The notes beneath the pieces are model-generated. The model was not told the origin of the DNA. It made no database searches and saw only the letters and a program-made list of their open reading frames with translations. A program made the position numbers and the translations under genes. From NCBI GenBank assembly GCA_019188255.1, contig JAETXT010000011.1, positions 1,054,001 to 1,118,000 of the forward strand: a stretch of 64,000 bases of DNA. Reading direction: 5' to 3'. Positions 22,001-34,091 of the stretch are shown in pieces; position 1 is the stretch's first letter, and each line of letters begins with the position of its first letter. The stretch comes from Verticillium longisporum. Taxonomy: Eukaryota; Ascomycota; Sordariomycetes; Glomerellales; Plectosphaerellaceae.

Positions 22001-24340
22001 GCTAAAAATATAAAAATAAGTAGAAGCTAATTATTTACTATTTACGGAAACTATTACTAACTAAATAGTAATAGAGTACTAAGTAATAAGAACTATTTAC
22101 GATCGTAGAGAGCCTTAAATACTAGCGCTACTATTTAGAGGGTATAGGATAGGTTTTCATTATATTAACCGATTATTAAGCTTTTAAAGGTATTATATAA
22201 ATATTAATAAAAGACCTTTAAGGAAGGCTTATATAATAAGTATATAGATTATTATCTTTTAATTTTAAAATCTAGTATTAGCTTAGGGTTATAAACCTAG
22301 CTAATAGCCTTTTAAAGTAATTAGACTATATAGGGGAATAAGCGCTAATAAGCGATATACTTCCTACTTTATCTAAAAAGGTATAATTAATAGAAGACCT
22401 AGCTATAGACGTTTAATAAGCTATTATTAAAACTAAGCTAAAGGATATTATAAATAGAGCCTATATCTAAGCTATAAAAGCGACCCTATAAAGATAAAAG
22501 CCTATCCCTATATCGGAACGATATTATAGTTTTAGGGAAAAGGGGACTTTACCCCTTAAGCGAAGGGTAAAATATATTTATACTATTGTTAAGAAAAAAG
22601 TAAAGAAAGAAGCTCCTTCTCGACCTTGAAGCTAAAAAGCTAAAGCTAAGAAATTAATAACGATTTACTAGGAGATTACTTAAATAGAATCTAAGGACCT
22701 AGGAGAGTCTAGGGTTATTATTCTAGATTAATATATCCTATATTCTATTATAAAAGAGCTTATAAAGAACGAAATAGCGCTAAGGCCTATTTCTATTTTA
22801 GAATTTAAGAACTTAGTTAGAGGTCTATAAGCTATTAATCTAGGATACCTTCTCTAAAAGGAGAATATAAGCTAATAAGCTAGAAGAAGAGTAAAATATA
22901 CTTTAAATAAGTAAAGCACCCTCCTCTTTAAGGGACGATTTATTATCCCTCTATAAAGGATTCTCTATAAAGAGCTATTAAAATAGTACTATAATAACCT
23001 ATAAGCGGGATATATAGGGGCTAATAAGACCCTTAAACTTCTAAGGAGAAAGTTCTATTAAGAGAATATATTTAATAGATATATACTTATATATTACTAA
23101 GTATTTAATATATTAAGGGATATAAGTACTTTAGTATAAGCTATATAGGAAGCTATAATTACTATTACTCCTATTATATCCCTTCTAAGAGATCTCTTTA
23201 GATTTTATTATAGGTCTAATATTAATAATAAAGGATAATAATCTAAAATATAATTCTATCCTTATTATTATAGATTATTTTATAAAGGTCGTTTAATTCC
23301 TAGTAACCTATAAGATATTTATAGCTATAGGCTTAAGTACTATTCTTTATAAAGAAATAGAATATTAGTTTAGGAGTCTAGAGGGTATTATAAATAATAG
23401 GGATAAGCTCCTTATTAGTTAATTCTAGGAGGAATTCTATTAGGAAAGAGCAATTAAATGCTACCTATCTATAGCCTATTACCCTTAGATAGATAGATAG
23501 ATAGAGAGAACCTATTAAATATTAGAAAAGTACTTTTACTATATTAGTAATTAAGTATTAAAGGAGTAGCTATATTATTTAAAAGAAGTAGAGTTCTCTT
23601 ATAATAATAGTATATATAATATTATTAATATCTTACTATTCGAGGCCCTATATAGATACTATTTAAGGATAATCGATTATATAGCCCTAAAAGAGGATAT
23701 TAAGGTCGAGGGCGTAAAGGAAAGAATTAAAAAGATTATAATTACTCGCTAACTAGTTAGCGAAAACTAATAATATATAATATATATTTAAGCTTTCTAC
23801 TATAATAAGAGGTATATATTTAAGGTCTTTAAGGTTAAAGACGTTATAGGCCTCTCTATTAAGAACTTCCGCTTTAAGTTAAATCGGAAGCTAGCGCTTA
23901 AATATATCTAAATAAAGATTATAGAGAAGGTAAGCGAATAGGCCTATTATATATTACTTTCTAAGATATATATTAGGATATATAATATCTTCCTAATATC
24001 CTCTTTTAGAACCTTAATATAATCGCTAAATAGATATTAAATAATCGGCCTACCTCCCTATATTAGAAAAAGAATAGGAAGAATAGGAACTTAAGGATAT
24101 TATAGCTTATAAAGAGGATTAAGGATAAAATTTCTACTTAGTAAAATAGGTAAAATAGCTAATCGAATATAATATCTAGGAGCTAGAAAGCTATTTAGAA
24201 AACGTAGCTTAAACTTTAAAAAGGTATAAGAAATATTAGAAATATAGATATAAATAATAGGATAAATAATTAAAGGTTATAAGAAAATAAATAATAAAAC
24301 TATATAAGAAAAGAAATAATAATATTAATACTAAGCCTAT
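19072..24340 (+). pseudogene. Family A gag-pol (A2) with chromodomain, RIP-degraded
   Basis: Gag region to about 20400, then a protease-like segment near 20460-20530 (INLDT), the pre-RT segment (FEDIFSKD at about 20958, YLVDLKERAEP), reverse transcriptase with the catalytic motif YLDDILIY intact at 21502, RNase H around 21900-22300, integrase with NNRDK near 23395 and a degraded YHPQTDGQTERT signature near 23480-23515 (now PQIDRQIERT with stops), and a chromodomain near 24070-24240 followed by a basic tail. Stops are concentrated at Gln/Trp positions. Encodes the replication enzymes of a Gypsy element; the chromodomain would bind marked heterochromatin and direct integration there. Not expressible as it stands. 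Confidence 0.88.
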
Positions 24341-24415
24341 AATAGTAACGTCGATTTACTAACTAATTATTATAATAGCGCTTAATAATAGTCTATTATT
24401 AAGATTAATACTATT

Positions 24416-26265
24416 TAAGGAAACCCGCTATACTATTCCTAACCCTTATTTAATATAATAAGCGAAAGCTTATTAATAAGTTTATCCTCCTCCTTACTAC
24501 TATTATTAATAAAGCTACTAAGTATCTTACTTTAAGGCGATATCGCTAACCGATTACCTAGAATATAGCTACTATATATAGATTAACTAGCTAGTCTAGT
24601 ACTATAAAGAACCTTCTAAGGCATCTAATATACTTTCTTCGCTAAGGGGGGGCTAGGGGTAGTTAAGGCTATAAGATGCTTCGATAAAGCTATTATAGGA
24701 ATACGGGTCGCCTTAGCTATAGGACGTATCTTAGATAGTCTACTAGACTAGGTAATTAGACTAGAAGCCTATATTAAAGGAATAGGGGGTAATAATATAT
24801 TATAAGGATAATTATTAATAGGAACGTAGCGATTAAGGGTTATTATAGGGGCTATAGCCTTACCCTTACCCTTATCCTTATTATAGGAAAGTAGGAGATT
24901 ACTATTTAGAGGACGAGTAAGGACGTTATTAATATTATCTTTAATATATTTAAAAGGATCGAAATTACTCGCTAAAGGAGCAGAGGAAATATTATAAGAA
25001 GCTAGACGTTTAGAAAACGATAATATTAATATATTAAGTTTATTAATATCCTTATTATTATTATTAACTTCTAAGACCTCTAGTATCTTAGGGGTTATAT
25101 TTATAATATAAAGCGCTTCCTAAGCTTCGATAAGCTTAGCTTTAATAGTAATAAGATATTTCTCCTTAATAGCCTTCTCCTTAATAGCCTTCGCTAATAC
25201 CTTAGTAATAGTAATAGCTTTCTTCTTAATAGCTGCCTTAGCCTTCTTCTTCTTAGTATCGGCCTTCTTCTTAATAGTAACGTCCTCTATAATAGTAGTA
25301 AGGTACTAAGAGGCGTAAGACGAGGGATAGCTAATAGGGCTATAATTAGAGTAATATATTCCTAAAAGGCGAGGATATATTAGAATATTACTATTTAGAG
25401 CCTCCTCTAGGAGGGGGGAAAGGTTTATATTAAAGGGGATCTCGTCTATATTATATAAAGTCTTACTTTCTTTATTATCTTCTTCGCCCTCTAAAGGCTA
25501 ATTATATAATTTAATCTCCTAATTATATATAGTAAAGTTAAGAGTATTAGCTTCTTTATAATAAATAATATATATAAGCTAGTATATAGCGATAGCCTCC
25601 TCTATAATATTAATAGATAAAGGCTTTACTTATAAAGGTTAATTAGTAAAGAATCGTAGAAAGATTAATAAAAACTTATAGAGTAATAAAGCTAGAGAGA
25701 TAGAAGAATATAAGTCGAAGAGGTCTTAATAAAGAGATACTATTCTAATTAATAATAAAGAACTTAAAGACGTTATTATAATTTATAGTATTATAGTACT
25801 AGCTATAATAAGAAGGGTTAGCGCCTAGGTAAGATATCTTCTTAAAGTATTTAATTAACTCTATTAGCTAAGCGAAGTAGTAGGTATACTATTTCGGATT
25901 ATAGTTTACTAAGTTAATTATATTACTCTCTATTATATCGATTATTATATAATACTAGATATACTAAGCTAAGCTATAGAGAGGCTTAGGAATCTTTTTA
26001 TATTAATAAGTATTAAGGGAAGATCTTAGCGAATTTATAGAGAGATAAGCTCCTTTATTATATTCGTAGTAAATATATTTACTAGATGAATAACCGGCTA
26101 TATACTCTATACTAGGCTAGGAGGCTAATTTACTAAAATAATATTTATAAGGAGGGTACTAGAGCTCTAAGATAGCTAAGCGACTATCCGCTTCCTAATT
26201 AGAATTAGGATTAAATAGATAAGTATTATTAAAACGAAGAGTAACGTCTAATATAATAATAATAG
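24416..26265 (-). pseudogene. Family A antisense ORF (copy A2), unknown function
   Basis: Lies tail-to-tail with pol, less than 100 bp from its end, and starts a few hundred bases from the 3' LTR. Contains PNSN and YPP motifs near its start (about 26150-26230), the KKKA-rich coiled-coil segment near 25150-25270, and a Ser-rich C-terminal part. Same frames as in A3 and A8. No known domain recognised. Confidence 0.55.
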
Positions 26266-26626
26266 GGATTTAAATATAAAAATATAAAAGGATCTTATAG
26301 TAGAATTATCGAGTCGTTATATAGTAGGCGAAAACCTAATAATATATAGCTATATAAGGAAGAAGAAAATTAAGCTTATATAGTAAAGAGAAGCTTAAGA
26401 ATTAATAGGGAAAATTATTTTATATTATTACCTATTCTTAACTATCGTAACTATTACTATTATTATAATACTATTTAATAATACGCCTAAATTAAGGTAT
26501 AACCCTATAAAGGAACTAGAATAAAGGAATACTATATACTAGGGTCCTATAAAGAGCTATTATTAGGAGATATAACGATAAAGGCATTACGAGTTCTAGG
26601 GACTAGACCTCCTAGAGGGGGGGCAA

Positions 26627-26817
26627 TATAAGGAGTTAGATATTAGACGTCTAGTTGCGGGTTATTACTAATAGATCAGCGATAAGATCTAGTGTATAAG
26701 TAGAGTCGAGGCTATACTTAATAGCCTCGATAAGTTAAAGTTATAATACTAGTACGCCGATTGAAATCCGAACTATCTACTTTCCCTAATTGAGGCCCTT
26801 AGCTTAATACCTTTATA
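26627..26817 (+). repeat. Family A 3' LTR (A2), 191 bp
   Basis: Directly preceded by the polypurine tract AGAGGGGGGGCAA. Followed by the TTAAG duplication (26818-26822). Confidence 0.93.
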
Positions 26818-26822
26818 TTAAG

Positions 26823-29800
26823 ATTTAATACTCTAAAGAGTAAAAGAATAAAGAGATTAATAGGATAATAAATAGTAATCTATAGGGAATACTTAATTAT
26901 CCTAAATCCGAAAACTATAAATAAGGAGGATAGATCCCTAATAGCCCTTAATTCTAGGGTTATCTAATTAATAGAGTAAGTAATCTAGTTAATAAGAGAT
27001 TATACTTTAATTATAAAGAAATAAGATTTTATTTCTAAATAGTACTTAGAATTTACTAGCTTAATACTATACTCTATTTTTATATAAATTAGTAAGTTTA
27101 TTAATTAATAGAGCTATAATTAAATAATTTATATTATTCTAGAATAAAGAATATAATTATTTTAAGGAGATATATAATATCCTTAATAATAAAATGTATA
27201 TCTTTATAAACGTTTATAAACTATTATAAATCCGCTTTATATAGCTCTATATACTCTTTCTTAATATACTTTTAGAATATATATAAACTTTCTTCCTAGA
27301 ATATATAAACTAGAATATAGGACTCTATTAAATATATTTAATAATTAAATAATAGTTCGATTTAGAGATTAATAGAGCTTAATATTATATAGATTAGAGC
27401 TCTATAATATTTTACTTTATAATAATAGAGATCGATAATATAGGAAAGCTATAAATAGAAGTTCTTTAGATCCTTCTAGATAAGCTTTAGTAGTATTAGA
27501 GAGCATTTAGCCCTATATTTAAGGAAGAGACTTACCTCTATACGAATACTCTAAGAGTAGTTTAAGGTATCCTAGAGCTAAAGATTATATTAATAATATT
27601 AAAGCGATCTTTTAATACTTTATCTATATAGCTTAAGAGTATACTAAAGGTAGAGGAGAATATTAGAATATTTAAATACTTCTATATTAATAGACGTTAT
27701 AAGAGTAGATATTACTAAGCTAATAGAAAAGGAGATTATAGAAAGTAATTAATATATAGAATTAATAATTATTAGATTACTAGAATTTATAAATACTAGA
27801 TATATTCTAAATTAGATTATAGATTAATAAAGTATTCTCTTAAAGAATAATAATATTCGAAAGAGTAATAGAAATATATATAGGAAGTATATAAGGATTA
27901 ATAAAAGGGATATTATTAGTTTTTAATAATAATAGAATCTATTAAAAGCTTAGAATTAGATAATACTACTTCTAATAAGCTAAGAGTAGATAATATTTAT
28001 AAGTTTAATCCCGAGAGCGAACTAATAAATACTTATATTATATACTTCCTAGTAAAAAAGTTATTCTAATATAGAATTAAGGGTAGTAGTTTAAAGGCTA
28101 AAATAATAGCTCTAATAGAGTAGCTCTTTATTTAATATTAGATTAATAGTACTTCTATATAATATAGTATTATCCTTAATATAAATATAGTATTAGTTTC
28201 TATAATAGGAGCTTTATAAATAAGGGCCCTAATAGCTTTAATATTAAGCTTAATAGTTAATAAATAGAGAATAGGGGCTAGAATAAGATTTAGAATAGGA
28301 AATCCTATTTCTATAATAGAGGAGATTACTATTCTAATATTAATTAGGAGAATTACATTCTATATTATCCTAATAGATACCCTATTCCTACTTTATATTA
28401 AGGATATAGATAATCTCGGAATCTATTTAGATAATATATATAATAAGCTAGTAAAGTATATTAAGGAGATCTAGGAGTATATACCTATCTTCTATAAATA
28501 GGGCTATTTATAGTTCTTCCTAGATATAAAGACCTATACTAATTCTAGGATTATATATATAATAGGGATAGAGAGTAATAGAATAGTATTTCTAATAGAA
28601 ATAGAGCTTTAATATATTTATAAATAGTTTAATTATTTATTTATAGAGAAATTATAGAACCTATTCTAAAGAGTAGACTATAATAAAAATCGGGATATTC
28701 TAGAATTAATAAATCACATCTATTATTATTATTAGATTAAAGTGTAATCTCTATAATATTATAAGTTTATTCTAAAATTAGATATTAACTTTAATTATAA
28801 GATTTTAATTAATATTTTATATTTAGATAAGAAGCCTATTCTTTATATAATCAATATAAATATAGGATTCTAATCTATAACTTTTATTCCTAATTTTATA
28901 GCTTATATAATATAGGAAGCCCTTAAGAGGTATTAATTAGATACCTATCTAGGGCCTCTAGACGTTATAATTATTAATACTAGAACGAACTTTACCTCTA
29001 TAGAATTTAGAGTAGAGGTACGTCCTAGGTATAACCTACTATTAGATCCCTATAGAGGCCTATTAATTAATTAGTAAGGTTAAGAGCTATTATAAGCTAA
29101 TATATAGAATATATAAGATCTTAAAAGTAGAGTCTTATAATACGAGCCTAGAATTACTACTTTAAGGAGCTATAAAGGTAATAAATAATACTATTAAGCT
29201 TAATAGATTAATATACTTATATTTAGAGTAATGCTTAGGATTACTATTAACTTAGCGCCTATTATGACCTAAGCATAGTATACTAAAGTAATTAATAAGG
29301 TAATAGTAGAGCTTTAATAAATAATCGCGAAGCGGAAAGTTAATAATACTCTTAATACTTATAATAGATTAGATATTAAATAGTTATTACCGAGATCGCT
29401 AGAGCTAGGAAGCGACGTTCTTATATTCTAAGAGTAGGAGAAATAGATTAATCCCTATAAGGTTATATTAATTTCTAATATAATAATTATAATCGAAATA
29501 GCTAATAGCTTAATAGAGTTTAAAGGAATATATATTAAGCTATATAATAGATCGCTAGATTAATAGATTAAGGAGATAATAGTAATTCGAACTCTAGAGA
29601 CCTTAGAGCTATTTAAGTACTTAGAGCTAATTCTACTATAATAATATAGGAGACCTAGGAAGTTAATAAATACTATGAATCTATTATAAATAGCTTTTAT
29701 AGATCGTAAGAATAATATAATTAGGACTTTATAGATCGAGTACTAATTTATTATTAAAAGGGAATAATAGGGTTACGATCTAGCTATTAAACTATATAAT

Positions 29801-31430
29801 AAAGGTAGAATAATAACCCCTAGGAAGCTATTTAAATAGTCTAATTAGGAGGAAATCGACTTACTCCTAATAGCTAGAGTAATCGTATTAATTAGGAGAT
29901 CTATATTTCCTAATATTAAGATCTTTAGATACTAGCTTATAAAAGAAGTAAAAGGCCTCCCTTAAGCCCTATATAAGAAGTTAAGATTAATAGTTTAAGG
30001 ATATAGTAATTAAGAGAAGATAACTTTATTAATATAATTATTTATAATTATATACTATAATTAACGATTAATCCTAATAATTACTCTAATACTATAATAA
30101 TATAGCTATTAATTAATACTCTATAATATTAATTAAGCTTATAATTAGAGTACTATAGATCTATTATATAACGTTCTCTTATATATTCCTAAGGAGCTAT
30201 AATATAGATACTTAGAAGGAATTATCTTCTATATTATAAAGCCGCTCTATAGTATTATAGAGTTAGGTCTCTATTAGTTTATAACCTATTAGTATTATTA
30301 TAGAGAGCGCTTAAATACTATTCTAATAGGCTATAATCTATATTTACTTCTAATTAGAGCTAGAGAGAGCTTTAGATTAATCGGAATATAGATTAATAAT
30401 ACCTTTAACCTCGGAGAGCTTATATTTATATAAAAGGAATAAATAGAGCTTAAAAGTACTAGCTTCTAAGTAAAGCTTACTTTTATCTTTAATATAGGAT
30501 TTAATAGTATCTTTAATAGTTATATTATTAAAATAGGAATTAAAGACCTTATAATTTAATAGAAAGGCTAAGGTAATCGCCTAGAGCTAGTAACCCTAGG
30601 GATAGTAAGCTTAGAATAGGAATATATCGCTTAGAGAGCTTATAGTACTTATATTACTTTAATCTATTAATTAGAAGTAGCTTTCGATTTCTCTATTATA
30701 GCTTAAGCTAAGAACCTATAGGAGGATAATTTTAAATAGCTTAATAAATATATATAATAGTAGATCGCTAATATAGGCTATAGCCTAAATTATATATACT
30801 TAGATCTCTTAATAGCTTAGCTTTATATATTTATTAATAGCTCTTTTATTAATAATAAGGATCTTAGTTTATAGATCGGATTTATTATCCTCCTAGATAA
30901 TAAATATTCCTATAATTAAGAGAACGCCTTTATAGTATATAATAATATCCTCTATTAATAATCTATTAAGTATAAATAGATTATATATTTAGTTCTAATT
31001 AGCTAAATCTATAGAATAATTAATAGCTTCGATATAGCTTATATCCTTAGATAGATACTCTAAGAGATCTATAAATACTTAGAACTACTACTCCTATAGA
31101 TAATTATCTATATTAATAGCTATTTATTCTATTAATATTTTATTTAATTAAGTATAATAATAAAGAAATACTTAATAATAGATCTTATAATATTATAGTA
31201 AAGCTATAAAGAATATAAAGTTAATGAAATTCATTAGATTACTAGAAGCGATAATCCTATAGATTTAATAATTAAGGGAGCATTAAACTAAATACTAGAA
31301 ATATTAATAAGCTTTAATAAAATTATAATTAAGATTAAAGGATGAATTAAATATTAAGAAAAGAATAATTAAGGGGTAAAGGTAATTAATATTAGTAAAA
31401 ATATAGTAAAGCCTAAAAACGAGTACCCTA
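26823..31430 (+). pseudogene. Family C pol (C1): integrase, reverse transcriptase, RNase H; RIP-degraded
   Basis: Continuation of the Copia coding region after A2. Around 28900-29600 the frame matches the integrase C-terminal part of fungal Copia polyproteins (segments such as IIAKRKVNNTLN and SDVLIFQE). Reverse transcriptase spans about 29900-30450, with NINQAYNQS near 30124 (the TQAYIQS motif), KPLYSI near 30240 and IQINNTF near 30390. RNase H spans about 30620-31250, with INSSFINNKDLS near 30830 (DASFANNKDLS in relatives) and a degraded C-terminal segment. Stops replace Gln/Trp. The upstream part (26823-28800) should hold the rest of gag and protease but is too degraded to divide. Confidence 0.82.
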
Positions 31431-31439
31431 GAAGTAAAA

Positions 31440-32168
31440 ACGATAACCCTATAATTAATAAAATAGAAAGTAACCGATCTATAAAGCGGACTAGGCCTTA
31501 GAATCCGAAGAATCCGAGTTTAACTATTCTAACGAGTCCTACTAGAAGTAATTAAAGAGCTATAGAGCTATAGCCTACTTAGCTACTTTATAATTAGTAT
31601 TATTAAGACTATTAAGATCTTTATTAAGGTTATTACCCCCTTTAACCTCCTCTTCCTTAATAATTATAAATATACCCTTTATAATAGTATACTACTTCTC
31701 TATATCCTATATCCTCTATTAGCTAATTATATAATTAAATAATTAAGGAAATAATAGAGAAGAGAACTTACTAGTTTATTATTCTTATTCTAGATAGCTA
31801 AAAACTTTATAATAAGCTTAAATACTCTAATTAGATTATAAATAATAATTATTAGAGCTATAGATATTAGAAATAGAGATTATAAAAGCTTATATTAATT
31901 TATAAGAGTATTTAGAAGTATATTTATAGTAATAGGAACCCTTAGGCTCTAGATCGTAATATATACTATTAGTATTAGTTTTAATTTACTTATTAATAAG
32001 ATAAGACTTTAAGTACCCTAAATAAGGGACCTTATAAATATTACTATATATATATATTATATACTAGGATTAATAACTCCTATAATTAATACTAACTATA
32101 TTCTTACGCTTAGCTACTCTCTTAGTAGGAGGGGTAATAGGTATAGGGGCTTTACGCTTAGGAGGCAT
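31440..32168 (-). pseudogene. Family C antisense ORF (C1), about 240 codons, basic N-terminus, unknown function
   Basis: Starts at an intact ATG (32168-32166, minus strand) and opens with MPPKRKAPIPITPPTKRVAK, a strongly basic, Pro-rich leader resembling a nuclear localisation signal, followed by YDLEPKGSYYYKYTSKYSYK and an acidic EEEVKGGNN segment. Stops are at Gln/Trp sites. The inverted copy C2 keeps the same frame on the plus strand (32962-33516, continuing after A3 at 41478). It converges with the end of pol. No family recognised. Confidence 0.55.
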
Positions 32169-32180
32169 TATCGAGGCTAA

Positions 32181-32208
32181 GAAGAGAGAGAAAGAGAGAG
32201 AGAGAGAG
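32181..32208 (+). repeat. GA/CT microsatellite upstream of the C antisense ORF
   Basis: About 28 bases of almost pure GA. On the strand of the antisense ORF it is a CT tract lying 13 bases upstream of the ATG, like the pyrimidine tracts near fungal transcription starts. Confidence 0.8.
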
Positions 32209-32672
32209 CAGTAAAAAGGGGGAGTTATTAATCATTAGAGCTCTAAAATAATAGATTATGCTAGCTAATCTTAAAATAAAGAATTATTATAGGGAAGAAT
32301 AAAAATAAAAGGAATAGAGTTATTATAACTTATTAACTAGATATATAGATCTATAGAGTATAGTATTTACTAAACTAGCTTAATAGGATCTATTAATTCT
32401 ATTTAAATAGTTTAATTCTATTATTCCTATCGAAGGTAGTTTAATTCTATTATTCCTATTAAAAAGCTAATAAAGGAATAATAATAATTATTCTTCTACC
32501 CTCTATTAATATATTAGCGATTTAGAGACTTTAAGAGCATTATTTTATAGACTAGGGATCTAATACGCTAGAGACTAGAGAATTATAAGCGTATTAGAGT
32601 AGCTATTAACCTAGGTAATAGCTTCTAATATTAGTTCTATAGTAATCCTATCTATAAAGAAAAGAGAGCTAA
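32209..32672. other. C1 non-coding region between the antisense ORF and the 3' LTR
   Basis: No ORF. Contains a direct repeat of 23 identical bases (units at 32408 and 32437, 29-bp period, core TAGTTTAATTCTATTATTCC) and ends in the polypurine tract AAAGAAAAGAGAGC at 32656-32669. Possible promoter region for the antisense ORF. Confidence 0.5.
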
Positions 32673-32961
32673 TATTAAACTAATATTAGGGAATCGCCTA
32701 GAGCAGTAATCACTATATAGGATTCACTGATATAGTAATTACCGGGGCTAGGATTTATAGCTCTTAGGAGTACGTAATTTATAGTTTATATAATCGGTAA
32801 ATTAGATAGGTATATCTAATTTATATAAGTAATAGTAATTTAGAGAGATAGTATTAATAATTATTACAAGTCTTATATTACTTACCCTACCTATTTAGAG
32901 CTCTTAGGCATAGCTAAAGTAATAAATTAGGGTTTATATAAGTAGTAAAGCCCTCTTAATA
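32673..32961 (+). repeat. Family C 3' LTR (C1), 289 bp
   Basis: Same length as the 5' LTR but differing at roughly two dozen sites by eye, mostly C/G here against T/A on the left. Several CpA survive (CAGTAATCACTA, ATTCACTG). Followed abruptly by inverted family C sequence. Confidence 0.87.
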
Positions 32962-33516
32962 CCTATACCTATTACCCCTCCTACTAAATAAGTAATAAAG
33001 TATAAGAACCTAGTTAGTATTAATTATAGGAGCTATTAATCTAGGGTATAGAGTATATCTATAGTAATATCTATAAAGTCCCCTATTGAAGGTATTTAAA
33101 GTCTTATCTTATTAATAAATAAACTAAAGTTAGCGCTAATAGTATATACTTCGATCTTAAGCCTAAGGGCTCTTAATACTATAAATATACCTCTAAGCAC
33201 TTTTATAAATAAATATAAGCTTCTACGATCTCTATTTTCTAGTATCTATAGCTCTAATAATTATTATCTTAGCTTAATTAGCACCTTTAAGCCTATTATA
33301 AAGTTTTTAGAGGCTCAGGATAAGAAGAATAAGCTAATAAGCTCCTTTCTTTAGTATTTCCCTAATTACTTAATTATATAATCTATTAATAGAGGATATA
33401 GGATATAGAGAAATAATATACTATTATTAAGGGTATATTATCGATTATTAAAGAGGAGGAGGCTAAAAAGGGTAATAACCTTAATAAAGACTTAGATAGT
33501 CTTAGTAATATAGAGT
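32962..33516 (+). pseudogene. Family C antisense ORF (C2), first part
   Basis: Begins inside the PIPITPPTK segment (the first ten or so codons are missing) and continues with FDLKPKGS and KKNKLISS in frames shared with C1; interrupted by A3 at 33517 and resumed at 41478, where VAKYTTTL and SLESLDSEA appear. Less RIP-damaged than the C1 version in places. Confidence 0.5.
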
Positions 33517-33521
33517 ATAAA

Positions 33522-33712
33522 TATAAAGGTATTAGGCTAAGGGCCTTAATTAGGGAAAGTAGATAGTTCGGATTTCAATCGGTATACTAGTATTATAACT
33601 TTAACTTATCGAGGCTATCGAGTATAGCCTCGATTCTACTTATAAACTAGATCTTATCGCTGATCTATCAGCGATAACCCGCTGCTGGACGTCCAACGTC
33701 TAACTCCTTATA
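33522..33712 (-). repeat. Family A 3' LTR (A3), 191 bp
   Basis: Reverse orientation; next to it from 33713 is the complement of the polypurine tract, TTGCCCCCCCTCTAGGAGG. Confidence 0.93.
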
Positions 33713-34091
33713 TTGCCCCCCCTCTAGGAGGTCTAATCCCTAGAACTCGTAATGCCTTCATCGTTATATCTCCTAATAATAGCTCTTTATAGGACCCTAG
33801 CGTATAGTATTCCTTTATTCTAGTTCCTTTATAGGGTTACGCTTTAATTTAGGCGCATCGCTAAGTAGTATTATAATAATAGTAATAGTCGCAACAGTTA
33901 AGAATAGGTAGTAATATAAAATAATTTTCCCCGCTAACTCTTAGGCTTCTCTTCGCCGTATAAGCCTAATTTTCTTCTTCCTTATATAACTATATATTAC
34001 TAGGTTTTCGCCCGCTATATAACGACTCGACGATTCCACTACTACGACTATATATTATAAGATCCCTTTGCATTTTTATATTTAAATCCCT
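33713..34091. promoter_or_regulatory. A3 leader between 3' LTR and antisense ORF
   Basis: About 380 bp without an ORF, conserved in A2, A4, A6, A7 and A8. It includes the polypurine tract and two CTTTATAGG-containing segments near 33790 and 33830. It is upstream of the antisense ORF, so with the antisense side of the LTR it would hold that gene's promoter; inference only. Confidence 0.4.

Larger units (their letters stand above)
18881..26817 (+). mobile_element. Full-length family A Ty3/Gypsy chromovirus A2 (7937 bp), nested in C1
   Basis: Complete from LTR to LTR with 5-bp duplication TTAAG. Order: 5' LTR, gag, protease, reverse transcriptase, RNase H, integrase, chromodomain, then the opposite-strand ORF, polypurine tract (CCTAGAGGGGGGGCAA, ending 26626), 3' LTR. 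RIP-degraded throughout, less than A8. It and A3 are the best references for the family here. Confidence 0.93.
17777..32961 (+). mobile_element. Family C Ty1/Copia element C1, complete between LTRs, split by A2
   Basis: Two 289-bp LTRs (17777-18065 and 32673-32961) enclose gag/pol and a short antisense ORF. The element is interrupted at 18881-26817 by full-length A2; without that insertion it is about 7.2 kb. Identity as Copia rests on the RT and RNase H motifs. Ends restore to TGTTAA...TTAACA. The 5 bases outside the left LTR (ATATT) and right LTR (CCTAT) do not match, and the flanks belong to different elements (A7 left, C2 right), so the original insertion site is not preserved. Confidence 0.88.

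Noticed and set aside
23488..23512. GATA microsatellite
   Set aside because: It is RIP-changed coding sequence for the integrase TDGQTER signature, repeated at the same place in A3 and A8; not an independent repeat.
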